Source: Bacteroidota bacterium (lineage in GTDB: Bacteria > Bacteroidota > Bacteroidia > Bacteroidales > UBA12077). From it: a stretch of 34,354 nt of DNA. The stretch lies in contig JAIFLC010000061.1 of NCBI GenBank assembly GCA_020049295.1, forward strand, positions 1-34,354. The letters run 5' to 3'. This document shows positions 24,912 through 33,354 of the stretch, piece after piece (the stretch's first letter is position 1; the number at the start of each line of letters is the position of its first letter). The notes under the pieces are model-generated. The model made no database searches. It saw only the letters and a program-made list of their open reading frames with translations, and was not told the origin of the DNA. The translations under genes and the position numbers were made by a program.

Positions 24912-27900
24912 ATGCAACATCAGATAATAAATGTTCCTGACTATCTTTTTGAAGTAAGCTGGGAGGTTTGTAATAAGGTAGGAGGAATACATACTGTAGT
25001 TTCTACTAAAGCCTTAGTGTTATCAAAGGTTTTAAAAAACAATCATATTTTTATTGGTCCTGATATCGTTATGCATACATCCGATCATCCGGAGTTTATC
25101 GAAGACCGGCAGATGCTTAAATCGTGGCGCGAAAGAGCCGCGGCTGAAGGATTAAGAATTAGGATAGGACATTGGAATATAGTCGGAAAACCTGTTGCGA
25201 TACTCGTCGATTTTTCAACTTTTATTTCACAAAAAGATGAGATATTTAAGGTTTTCTGGGAAAAATTTAAACTCGATTCTCTTGGAGGTCAATGGGATTA
25301 TATCGAACCTGCATTGTTTGGCTATGCTGCAGGTAAGGTGATTGAAAGCTATACTCGTTATTTTTTAAGCCGAAGTCACAAAATTGTTGCTCATTTTCAC
25401 GAGTGGATGACTGGTTCCGGTTTATTGTATCTCGATTATGCCGCACCACAAGTAGCTACTGTCTTTACTACCCATGCTACAGTGTTGGGCCGATCAATTG
25501 CTGGCAATGGTTATCCTCTTTATGATAATATGGAAAAATATAATCCTGATATCAAAGCACTGGAATTTAATGTAGTTTCAAAACAATCGCTCGAAAAGCT
25601 ATCTGCTAATGTTGCCGATTGTTTTACTACAGTAAGTGAAATTACATCGAAAGAATGTGCTAGTTTTTTGGCAAAAGAAGTTGATCTGGTTACACCAAAT
25701 GGATTTGAAAATAGTTTTGTTCCAACAGGCGATGAGTTTAAACTCGAGAGGGTTGAAGCCCGCATAAAATTTTACGAAGTAGCCGAAGCTCTTTTAACCT
25801 GCGAGGTTCCAAAGGACAGTATTTTTATTGGAATGGGAGGTAGGTATGAGTTTAAAAACAAGGGTATAGATTTATTCCTTGATGCGCTGGGTGAGCTTAA
25901 TAAAAGTGAAAACCTGAAAAAAAATATTCTGGCATTCATTATGGTTCCTGCCGGTCATCATGGGCCACGAAAAGATGTATTTCATAACCTCATGGATAAG
26001 GATAATGAAAATGTTATCGTGTTGAGCAATAAGTATATTACACATTATCTTCTTGATCCTGAAACTGATCCTATTCTTCGAAAAGCTCATGAGCTTGGCT
26101 TAAACAATAGCGAAACAGATAAAGTGAAACTATTTTTTGTTCCTTGTTACCTTGATGGTAATGATGGGATTGTCAACAAAACTTATTATCAAATGCTGAT
26201 AGGATTAGATTTAACTGTTTTCCCATCCTATTACGAGCCATGGGGTTATACGCCTCTTGAAAGTCTTGCTTTCGAAGTACCCACAATAACTACAACTCTT
26301 GCTGGATTTGGATTGTGGGTAAATGATTATTACAAAAAAAATCATCCTGGAATAGAAGTAATTAACCGAACAGATACAAATGATAGTTTTGTAGTAAAAT
26401 CAATGGTTGATTATATAACCAAATTTGCCGTTTTAGATAATGATGCACGGGAATTGTATAAAAAGAATGCTGTTGATGTATCATTAATTGCTTTGTGGGA
26501 AAATTTAATTGAGCATTATTATAAAGCATATAGCATTGCATTAAGCAAAGTGGATGAAAGAATAGATAAACTGCTTGATCAGGATAGGCAGGAACAATTG
26601 CCATATGTTGAACAATTGGTTGCAATAAATAAACCCAATTGGATAAGACTGATGATTCAGAAAAACATTCCTAAAAAGCTCGAAGCACTCGATGAAATAT
26701 CACGGAATTACTGGTGGAGCTGGAATCATGAGGCACTTGAGCTTTTCGAAAGCATTGACAAGGAATTGTGGAAAGAAAGCGGGTATAATGCCTTTTTATT
26801 TCTCGAAAAAATATCATTTAAAAAATACCAGATATTAGAAAAAGATGAGGATTTTCTGAGAAGATTGCAGGAAGTTTATCAAAATTTTCAATTGTATTTG
26901 GATAAAAAGAAAGAACGTAAAGGACCCAAGGTGGCATATTTCTCGATGGAATTTGGAATACATTGTTCTCTTAAAATATATTCTGGTGGTTTAGGCATAC
27001 TTGCAGGCGATTATTTAAAAGAGGCAAGCGATAAAAACACCGATATTATTGGTATTGGCTTATTGTACCGATATGGTTATTTCTCGCAGCAAATTTCAAC
27101 AACGGGCATGCAGATTGCCGTTTATGATCCGCAGGATTTTTCAAAAATACCGGCAATACCCATTCGTGACAAAAAAGGAAACTGGGTTACTATATCAATT
27201 GCATTTCCTGGAAGAACATTATATGCCCGAATATGGAAAATTCAGGTTGGACGCAATGATTTATTATTACTCGATACCGATTTCGAAGATAATCTGCCTG
27301 AAGATCGATCTATTACTCATCATTTGTATGGCGGAAATCTCGAAAATAGATTAAAGCAAGAGCTATTACTTGGCGTTGGAGGTATAAGAGCATTAGATGC
27401 GTTGGGTATTAATCCCGATGTATATCATTGCAATGAGGGACATGCTGCGTTTATAGGCATTGAAAGAATAAATGGTTTAATAAAAACAGAAAAACTGTCA
27501 TTTACTGAATCGCTGGAGGTGGTAAGATCTACAGCGTTATTTACTACTCATACACCTGTACCTGCAGGACATGATGCTTTTCCTGAAAACCTACTTCGTA
27601 CATATATAGCTCATTACCCAGAAAGATTAAAAATCCCTTGGGAGCAATTTATTGATCTAGGGAAAATAAATTTCGATAATCCGAACGAAAAATTCTCGAT
27701 GAGTTTTCTTGCTGCTAATTTATCACAGGAGGTAAATGGAGTAAGTATGTTGCATGGAAAGGTTAGTCAGGATATTTTTAAGAATATGTGGCCAGGATAT
27801 TTTCCCGATGAACTTCATATTGGTTATGTTACAAATGGAGTGCATTTCCCAACATGGGCATCAGCCGATTGGAAAAACTTGTGTAATTTAGAGTTGGGTT

Positions 27901-29168
27901 CCGAATTTGCAGATCACAACTATTCGGCAGAATGCTGGAACAAAGTTTATGAGGTTGGTGATAGCAAAATCTGGGAAATACGTCAAATTCAAAAGAAAAA
28001 TCTGATGAATTACATTCGTGCCCGATTGCTTGAGCCCGAAACAATGAAATATGATAATCCAAAGCAGATTATTGAGATTAGGGAGAAACTACGCGAAAAT
28101 GTTCTAACCATTGGTTTTGCACGTCGCTTTGCAACCTATAAAAGAGCTTATTTATTATTCAGAAATATAGAACGACTAAGTAAAATTGTAAATCATCCCG
28201 ACAAACCCGTTCAGTTTATTTTTGCCGGAAAAGCACACCCAAATGATTTGGCCGGGCAGGAAGTGATAAAAAAGATTGTTGAGGTTTCGAAACGTCCCGA
28301 ATTTATTGGCAAGGTTATTTTTCTCCAGAACTATGATATGGAGTTAGCACGCAATATGGTTCAGGGAGTTGATATTTGGTTAAACAACCCAACACGTCCA
28401 TTAGAAGCATCAGGAACAAGTGGTATGAAAGCAGTAATGAACGGTGTGTTGCATTTTAGCGTTCTCGATGGTTGGTGGGTTGAAGGTTATAAACCCGATG
28501 CTGGATGGGCTCTGCCCGAAGAACAAACTTATGATAATAACGATTATCAGGATGAGCTTGATGTGGAGACTATTTACAATATTATTGAGAATGAAATAAT
28601 CCCGGCATATTATAGTCGAAATAAAAACGGTTTGCCCGAAAAATGGGTTGGATTTATTAAAAATTCAATTGCTAAAATAGCTTCTGAGTTTACTACGCAT
28701 CGTATGCTTACTGATTATGAAAATAAGTATTATTATAAATTGGCAGAACGAGGAAAAAGAATAATTGACGATGATTTCCAATTAGCAAAAGATCTGGCAG
28801 CATGGAAAAAGAATGTATCACGAAACTGGGAAAGCATAGAAATCGTTTCTATCAAACAATTCGATGTATCAAAAGAACCTATTGTAATTGGCAAAAAGTA
28901 CAATGCAACAGTCGAAGTAAAGTTAAACGGACTAAATGTGAATGATATTGGAATTGAACTGGTTGTTGCAGAACCGATAGATAGTGAAAATGTAAAAATT
29001 ACCCATACTCAGGATTTTGAGGTTAAAAAGGTAGAAAACTCAGTTGTAACCTATTCGCTCGACATTGTACCAACCGAGCCAGGTGTATTTGATGCAGGGA
29101 TAAGGATGTATGCAAAAAATCCGGATCTGCCGCACCGACAAGATTTTTGCCTGGTTAAGTGGTTGTAA
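24912..29168 (+). CDS. Fused glycogen synthase (GT3) and alpha-glucan phosphorylase (DUF3417 + GT35)
   Basis: The protein has 1418 residues. Residues about 1-545 are a GT3, eukaryote-type glycogen synthase: EVCNKVGGIHTVVSTKA, VAHFHEWMTG, TTHATVLGRSIAG, TPNGFENSF, and E-x7-E in YYEPWGYTPLES (Glu442, Glu450). About 560-660 is a DUF3417-like segment (RNYWWSWNHEALELF). About 670-1290 is a GT35 phosphorylase of the short bacterial type: AYFSMEFGIH, YSGGLGILAGDYLKEASD, YHCNEGHAAF, GFARRFATYKRA and EASGTSGMKAVMNG with the PLP lysine Lys1173. A beta-rich C-terminal domain follows (about 1310-1418). One half adds glucose from a nucleotide sugar and the other releases glucose-1-phosphate, so opposing reactions sit on one chain. 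Both active sites look intact. Confidence 0.92.
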   Translation: MQHQIINVPDYLFEVSWEVCNKVGGIHTVVSTKALVLSKVLKNNHIFIGPDIVMHTSDHPEFIEDRQMLKSWRERAAAEGLRIRIGHWNIVGKPVAILVDFSTFISQKDEIFKVFWEKFKLDSLGGQWDYIEPALFGYAAGKVIESYTRYFLSRSHKIVAHFHEWMTGSGLLYLDYAAPQVATVFTTHATVLGRSIAGNGYPLYDNMEKYNPDIKALEFNVVSKQSLEKLSANVADCFTTVSEITSKECASFLAKEVDLVTPNGFENSFVPTGDEFKLERVEARIKFYEVAEALLTCEVPKDSIFIGMGGRYEFKNKGIDLFLDALGELNKSENLKKNILAFIMVPAGHHGPRKDVFHNLMDKDNENVIVLSNKYITHYLLDPETDPILRKAHELGLNNSETDKVKLFFVPCYLDGNDGIVNKTYYQMLIGLDLTVFPSYYEPWGYTPLESLAFEVPTITTTLAGFGLWVNDYYKKNHPGIEVINRTDTNDSFVVKSMVDYITKFAVLDNDARELYKKNAVDVSLIALWENLIEHYYKAYSIALSKVDERIDKLLDQDRQEQLPYVEQLVAINKPNWIRLMIQKNIPKKLEALDEISRNYWWSWNHEALELFESIDKELWKESGYNAFLFLEKISFKKYQILEKDEDFLRRLQEVYQNFQLYLDKKKERKGPKVAYFSMEFGIHCSLKIYSGGLGILAGDYLKEASDKNTDIIGIGLLYRYGYFSQQISTTGMQIAVYDPQDFSKIPAIPIRDKKGNWVTISIAFPGRTLYARIWKIQVGRNDLLLLDTDFEDNLPEDRSITHHLYGGNLENRLKQELLLGVGGIRALDALGINPDVYHCNEGHAAFIGIERINGLIKTEKLSFTESLEVVRSTALFTTHTPVPAGHDAFPENLLRTYIAHYPERLKIPWEQFIDLGKINFDNPNEKFSMSFLAANLSQEVNGVSMLHGKVSQDIFKNMWPGYFPDELHIGYVTNGVHFPTWASADWKNLCNLELGSEFADHNYSAECWNKVYEVGDSKIWEIRQIQKKNLMNYIRARLLEPETMKYDNPKQIIEIREKLRENVLTIGFARRFATYKRAYLLFRNIERLSKIVNHPDKPVQFIFAGKAHPNDLAGQEVIKKIVEVSKRPEFIGKVIFLQNYDMELARNMVQGVDIWLNNPTRPLEASGTSGMKAVMNGVLHFSVLDGWWVEGYKPDAGWALPEEQTYDNNDYQDELDVETIYNIIENEIIPAYYSRNKNGLPEKWVGFIKNSIAKIASEFTTHRMLTDYENKYYYKLAERGKRIIDDDFQLAKDLAAWKKNVSRNWESIEIVSIKQFDVSKEPIVIGKKYNATVEVKLNGLNVNDIGIELVVAEPIDSENVKITHTQDFEVKKVENSVVTYSLDIVPTEPGVFDAGIRMYAKNPDLPHRQDFCLVKWL

Positions 29169-29217
29169 GTAAAATCAAAAATCTTTAACACCTTATAATT
29201 ACCAAATAGCTATAAAA

Positions 29218-29739
29218 ATGAATACAATTGACTTTAAAAAACTCGATCAAGATTTTAAAAAATCACTTAAAACAAATGATTTTCAACAGGTTCATACTGA
29301 TCTGGACGAATGGTTTATAACGGCAAAAAAGGAAGATTTGAATTATAATTCTGCATTATTTGCAAAAGGGTATATTTTAGAGTTTGGTAATCAGGATATT
29401 GAAAACGCCAACGTTTATTATGAACAGGTAAAAACCATTGATAAGTTATGGTTTACTTTAGGTAATGAATTAATTGGTCAAAGCCCCGAAAAAGCAATAC
29501 TTTGCTACAGTAAGATAAAAAAAGATATAATTCAAAACAACTTAAATTTTAATATTGGCTTATGTTATGAGATATTAAAAGACTCTAATAGATCGAATGA
29601 GTACTTTAATAAAATTAACAAAGAAACAGTCTTTAGTGAAACAATGCAGAATCCACTGATATTTAGCTTGATAATGCTTATAATTTCAATTGTTCTTGGC
29701 GTTATGAAAGCCAAAACTGGATGGCTAATGGAAAATTAG
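29218..29739 (+). CDS. Small TPR-like protein with a C-terminal membrane helix
   Basis: The protein has 173 residues and no signal peptide. The body is helical with TPR-like pairs (NSALFAKGYILEFGNQDIENANVYYEQV; then IGQSPEKAILCYSKIKK; then FNIGLCYEILKDSNRSNEYFNKI), with only parts quoted. A single hydrophobic helix near the C-terminus (about 147-162, LIFSLIMLIISIVLGV) is followed by basic residues, so it would be tail-anchored facing the cytoplasm. It begins 49 bases after the fusion gene on the same strand and may be the last gene of the glycogen operon. Function not recognised. Confidence 0.65.
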   Translation: MNTIDFKKLDQDFKKSLKTNDFQQVHTDLDEWFITAKKEDLNYNSALFAKGYILEFGNQDIENANVYYEQVKTIDKLWFTLGNELIGQSPEKAILCYSKIKKDIIQNNLNFNIGLCYEILKDSNRSNEYFNKINKETVFSETMQNPLIFSLIMLIISIVLGVMKAKTGWLMEN

Positions 29740-30091
29740 CAATCCTAAAACCAAATTTTGGAGAAGTTAACAATAGAAAAATCCTTTTTTTATCTAATTA
29801 ATGATTTCGCACTAGCGTTCGAAGAAAGGTGCTTATTGTGAAAAATAATACCTGATTTTTCTACAATCCCTTAATGGTTGAACAATCACCAGCAAGCTGG
29901 ATATAAAGTAATGCCCCAGTTCGCGCGCGTCTTCAGACGCGTGCAATATGGAATCCAGCTGGCGCCGACATGTTGTATTGCCTGTTCGAAAAAGGTTAGC
30001 ACTACCATTGTTTTGTAAAAACAAATAAAACTTCAAAGTGTTAAAAAAAAGGATACATTTATAAACTAAACAATAAAAACTCTAAATTATT
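29740..30091. repeat. Spacer with a GC-rich palindromic element (REP-like or structured RNA)
   Basis: A GC-rich core stands out in AT-rich DNA. GCGCGCGTCT (29923-29932) pairs with AGACGCGTGC (29935-29944), allowing one G-T, around a tiny loop. AGCTGGAT (29895-29902) and ATCCAGCT (about 29952-29959) form an outer arm, and CCAGC-AA-GCTGG lies at 29889-29900. Near-direct repeats GTTCGAAGAAAGGT (29817-29830) and GTTCGAAAAAGGT (29984-29996) bracket the core. A related GC-rich motif recurs at 30812-30832. A 67-codon minus-strand frame and a plus-strand frame cross the element, but both look incidental to the palindromes. Most likely a dispersed repeat or a remnant of a mobile element. Confidence 0.5.
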
Positions 30092-30799
30092 ATGAAAAAA
30101 TTACTATTTGTATGTGCTTTAGTAAGCATTCTGACAAGCTCTGTTTATGCTCAAAAAACTAACCTTGCGAATTATCAAAAAGGCCAAATTATGCTTGAAG
30201 ATGGGAATAAAAAGGATGTTTACATTTACTTTTGCTGGGAGTATGCAGATGAATTTCAAAACAGTGTTTCTTACATAACAGATGATCAGTATCAACGATT
30301 TAATTCAGACGAAAAATTTAAATCAAAAGAATTAGCAGAACTAAAAGTAAAAGATGTTAAATCATATACGTTAGAAAATGGAAAAAAATTCATGAAAGTA
30401 AAGTTTGCAGATTTAACAGCAGCAAGTGCTGCATCATTTCCTAAATATTATTTATTCGAAATAATTACTGAGGGGAAATTAAACCTTTATAAAAAATATG
30501 TAAACCTTGGAGCTGTTAGAGTTGGTAATTTGGCACTATTAGATGATCAGGGAGAAATTGATTATGTTAATTCCACTTACGCATGCCTAATTCAAAAGGG
30601 TGGTGAAAATGCTAAAGATCTTGTTACAGTAAAAATACAAGAATATGTTTCTGATAATCAAAGTGTATTATCAAAGCTTGAAGCAGGTGAATATGGAGAA
30701 ATAAATTCAGTATTCGGCTCAAAAATGGGAACAAATCCAGTAGATTGCACTAAATATATTGGAGGATTGATAAATATGGCCAACGAATATAATAATTAA
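30092..30799 (+). CDS. Secreted protein of unknown function
   Basis: The protein has 235 residues and a clear signal peptide (hydrophobic LLFVCALVSILTSS, cleavage after VYAQ, about residue 21). The mature part mixes strands and helices (NYQKGQIMLEDGNKKDVYIY, LKVKDVKSYTLENGKKFMKV, YYLFEIITEGKLNLYKKYVN). This arrangement resembles the exported Bacteroidota proteins that describe 'remodelling-type' beta proteins, but I recognise no family. A pair of cysteines (about 164 and 219) may form a disulfide. The gene is isolated, with palindrome-bearing spacers on both sides. Confidence 0.7.
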   Translation: MKKLLFVCALVSILTSSVYAQKTNLANYQKGQIMLEDGNKKDVYIYFCWEYADEFQNSVSYITDDQYQRFNSDEKFKSKELAELKVKDVKSYTLENGKKFMKVKFADLTAASAASFPKYYLFEIITEGKLNLYKKYVNLGAVRVGNLALLDDQGEIDYVNSTYACLIQKGGENAKDLVTVKIQEYVSDNQSVLSKLEAGEYGEINSVFGSKMGTNPVDCTKYIGGLINMANEYNN

Positions 30800-31157
30800 T
30801 ACCCTTATATACGCGCGAGTTCAGATACGCGCAGAAGGAAAGAACAAACGCCCAGCTCCTGCAGAAATGCAGTCTGGGCGAAATAATAAACTATGTTACC
30901 TAAGTTGATTTTACAGCCGCAGGTAAACATTGCGTTAACGTCAGCCCGATTTTTTATAAAATGTTTAAATAATGATAATTTAAATTAGACAGAGATATGT
31001 GCTTATAAACATCAATATTATCAATATTATGCGAATAAATTGCACAATAAAATTATTTAGAATGTTTAATAAAAGGTAATAAAAATTAAACAAAAAAAAT
31101 TTCTACGTGTTTACATATTGTTTTTAAATCAGAAATTATTAACTAAAAACAATAGAC
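30800..31157. repeat. Spacer with GC-rich hairpins, one with a GNRA-type loop
   Basis: GCGCG (30813-30817) and CGCGC (30828-30832) enclose a loop containing TTCAGA; read in reverse complement the block (GCGTATCTGAACTCGCGCG) resembles the palindrome at 29923-29944. Next, CGCCCAG (30849-30855) pairs with CTGGGCG (30874-30880) and inside it CTGCA-GAAA-TGCAG (30859-30872) makes a tight stem with a GAAA tetraloop. The rest is AT-rich and leads into the FAS1 gene. The hairpins could form the 3' end of the 30092 transcript, although no T-run follows them, or belong to a mobile-element remnant. Confidence 0.45.
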
Positions 31158-33026
31158 ATGAAAACAAAAAGTAGAAATTTATTTAGTTTTTTAGTGGTTG
31201 CATTACTTGCGACGTTCGTATTCACTGCTTGTGAAGATGATGAAAATGATGTTACACCAATGCCAACGAATGATATCGTTGAGCTGGCTCAAGCCACATC
31301 AACTCTTAGCACTCTGGTTACTGCCATTACTGCGGCGGATTTAACAACTGCACTTCAAGGTACAGGACCTTTCACCGTATTTGCTCCATCAAATGCTGCA
31401 TTTGAATCATTAGATGAAGGCGTTTTGGAAACGTTACTTGCTAATCCTGAACTTTTGGCTGAAGTATTGCAATATCATGTGGTGAGCGGGAAAGTAATGT
31501 CATCTGATTTATCTAACGGCAATGTGCAAACATTATTAAGTGGAAAATCAATAAATGTTGCTATTTCTGGAAATTCAGTTACATTAAACGGAACAGCAAT
31601 GGTTATTATAGCTAATGTTGAAGCTTCGAACGGAGTAGTACATATAATTGATGAAGTGCTGCTTCCTGAAGGATTTGAATTGCCAAAAGATAATATTGTA
31701 GAAATTGCCTCAGCTACTCCTTCATTAAGCATTTTAGTTGAAGCCTTGACTAAATTTCCTGATTTAGTAAGCGCTTTAAGTGCAGAAGGTACATACACTG
31801 TTTTTGCTCCAACCAACGATGCTTTTACGGCTTTATTGAGTGTTATTGGACAGAGTAGTTTAGACGATATTCCATTAAATGTTTTAGAACGTGTTTTAAA
31901 ATATCATGTTATTTCATCAGCTGCTTTAATGTCAACTGACTTAACTGATGGACAAATGGCTGCTACCATTTTAAGTGCTAACGACAAAATTACTGTTGAT
32001 ATTGATGGGGACAATGTAATGATTAACAATGCTATGGTAGGTACAGCTAATATCGAAGCATCCAATGGTATAGTGCATGTTGTTAATGCAGTATTAGTTC
32101 CTGAATTAGAGCTAAGCATTGTAAATACAATTGTTGAACCTGCATACTTTAATAAAAACTTTTCGATATTAACCGAAGCAGTTGTTACAGCAAATCTATT
32201 AAGCACATTAATTGATACTGAAGCTAATTTTACTTTATTTGCTCCTGATAATGCTGCTTTTGAAGCTGCTGGAATTACGAGCTTAAATGGTTTGACAGCT
32301 GATGATTTAACACCAATTCTTACTTATCATGTATTAGGTAGCGAAGTTTTTGGTGATGGATTACCTACAACCGGTTCTGCAATTACCTCGTTAGGTGGCG
32401 ATTTTTACTTAAGTATTAACGATAATGGGGCATTTATTAATGGGCTAACAAAGGTTACTGCTGCAACACTTTCTGGTGGAGCACTGGATTATGATAATGG
32501 AGTTGTACACTTAATTGATAGAACATTAGTACCTACCTCAGAAAATGTTGTTGAGATTGCAGTGGCCGCTTCACAAGCTTCATCAGGTGCAGAATTTGGA
32601 CAGTTAGTTGCTGCATTAACAGCCGTTGAAAACAACGAAAATACTGCTGATCTTATTACTATATTAAGTGGCGATGGTCCATTTACCGTATTTGCACCAA
32701 CCGATGCTGCTTTTGAATCGTTGTACAATTTAGCCGGAGTTGCAGATTTTGATGCTTTGGTTGCCGCTGTCGGAATTGGAACTATTGAAGCTGTGTTGAA
32801 GTACCATGTTTTGAGTGGCCGTGTATTTTCAACCGATTTGCCAAATCTATTGAGTTTGACAGTAACTTCACTAGGAGGCGATTTTACACTTAACTTAAGC
32901 TCATTAACTATAACAGATACTGATGCAGCTTTATCGCTTGGAACAACTGATGCTTCTATCGTTGATACAGATATTTTAGCAACTAATGGAGTAATTCACG
33001 TTATTGATGAAGTTATATTACCATAA
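31158..33026 (+). CDS. Lipoprotein with four FAS1 (fasciclin) domains
   Basis: The protein has 622 residues. The signal peptide ends FTAC followed by EDDEND, a strong lipidation and surface-export signal. Four FAS1 domains follow at about 37-172, 177-312, 322-458 and 461-622. Each has the H1 box (GPFTVFAPSNAAFE, GTYTVFAPTNDAFT, NFTLFAPDNAAFE, GPFTVFAPTDAAFE), a YHV motif and the H2 box ending NGVVHIID, NGIVHVVN, NGVVHLID, NGVIHVID. FAS1 domains mediate adhesion to proteins, polysaccharides or matrix. The gene is monocistronic, with its own terminator 70 bases downstream. The third and fourth domains carry a GGALDYDNG/LGTTDASIVD insertion before H2. Confidence 0.94.
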   Translation: MKTKSRNLFSFLVVALLATFVFTACEDDENDVTPMPTNDIVELAQATSTLSTLVTAITAADLTTALQGTGPFTVFAPSNAAFESLDEGVLETLLANPELLAEVLQYHVVSGKVMSSDLSNGNVQTLLSGKSINVAISGNSVTLNGTAMVIIANVEASNGVVHIIDEVLLPEGFELPKDNIVEIASATPSLSILVEALTKFPDLVSALSAEGTYTVFAPTNDAFTALLSVIGQSSLDDIPLNVLERVLKYHVISSAALMSTDLTDGQMAATILSANDKITVDIDGDNVMINNAMVGTANIEASNGIVHVVNAVLVPELELSIVNTIVEPAYFNKNFSILTEAVVTANLLSTLIDTEANFTLFAPDNAAFEAAGITSLNGLTADDLTPILTYHVLGSEVFGDGLPTTGSAITSLGGDFYLSINDNGAFINGLTKVTAATLSGGALDYDNGVVHLIDRTLVPTSENVVEIAVAASQASSGAEFGQLVAALTAVENNENTADLITILSGDGPFTVFAPTDAAFESLYNLAGVADFDALVAAVGIGTIEAVLKYHVLSGRVFSTDLPNLLSLTVTSLGGDFTLNLSSLTITDTDAALSLGTTDASIVDTDILATNGVIHVIDEVILP

Positions 33027-33093
33027 TTCTGCTTTGTTCTTAAATATGAAGTAATTAAACTTTATTTCTTAATAATAAGAACAAAGTTTTTAG

Positions 33094-33123
33094 AGGCAGC
33101 CTTTTTAAGGTTGCCTTTTTTTT
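33094..33123 (+). terminator. Rho-independent terminator after the FAS1 gene
   Basis: AGGCAGCC (33094-33101) pairs with GGTTGCCT (33109-33116) with one G-T pair over a TTTTTAA loop, followed at once by eight T. A textbook terminator for 31158-33026. Confidence 0.92.
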
Positions 33124-33354
33124 GATTTATAAAATGTATTATTAGACAGCTATTTCAGCATATTATGCAAAACATAAAAAAATCAATTAGTAGCTGTATC
33201 AAAACAAATAATGAACAAATTATTTAGCATGCTTGAAGACACAGACGAAAATGGACATACCCTGCTCGATGGCATTTGCATACATAACAATCTACAGATG
33301 GCCACATGAGTTTCCAATTTTCAAAAAGTTTTGCTATATTTAAGTTTTGGAATT
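33124..33354 (+). other. Leader of the alarmone-hydrolase gene with a possible 32-codon ORF
   Basis: After the terminator the spacer is AT-rich. An ATG at 33211 opens a frame of 32 codons ending TGA 33307-33309 (start MNKLFSMLEDTDENG); it is less AT-rich than its surroundings. I cannot tell whether it is translated, a fragment or chance. No strong promoter is visible. Confidence 0.35.

Noticed and set aside
24582-24992. Minus-strand 136-codon frame opposite the GH57 tail
   Set aside because: Lys codons on the plus strand read as Phe/Leu on the minus strand, giving a false membrane-like protein that overlaps two well-supported genes.
29833-30036. Minus-strand 67-codon frame across the GC-rich element
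   Set aside because: It exists only because the palindromic GC-rich core lacks stops. The composition is not protein-like, and the palindromes explain the sequence better.
29740-30960. Possible integron cassettes: one gene followed by a palindrome, twice, with GCGTTAAC near 30932
   Set aside because: The conserved RYYYAAC/GTTRRRY ends are not found as a complementary pair in the right order, and no integrase is visible. The palindromes fit a REP-like element better.
31475-32728. Three minus-strand frames inside the FAS1 gene
   Set aside because: They are antisense shadows of a strongly conserved four-domain gene in repetitive Ala/Thr/Val-rich coding sequence.
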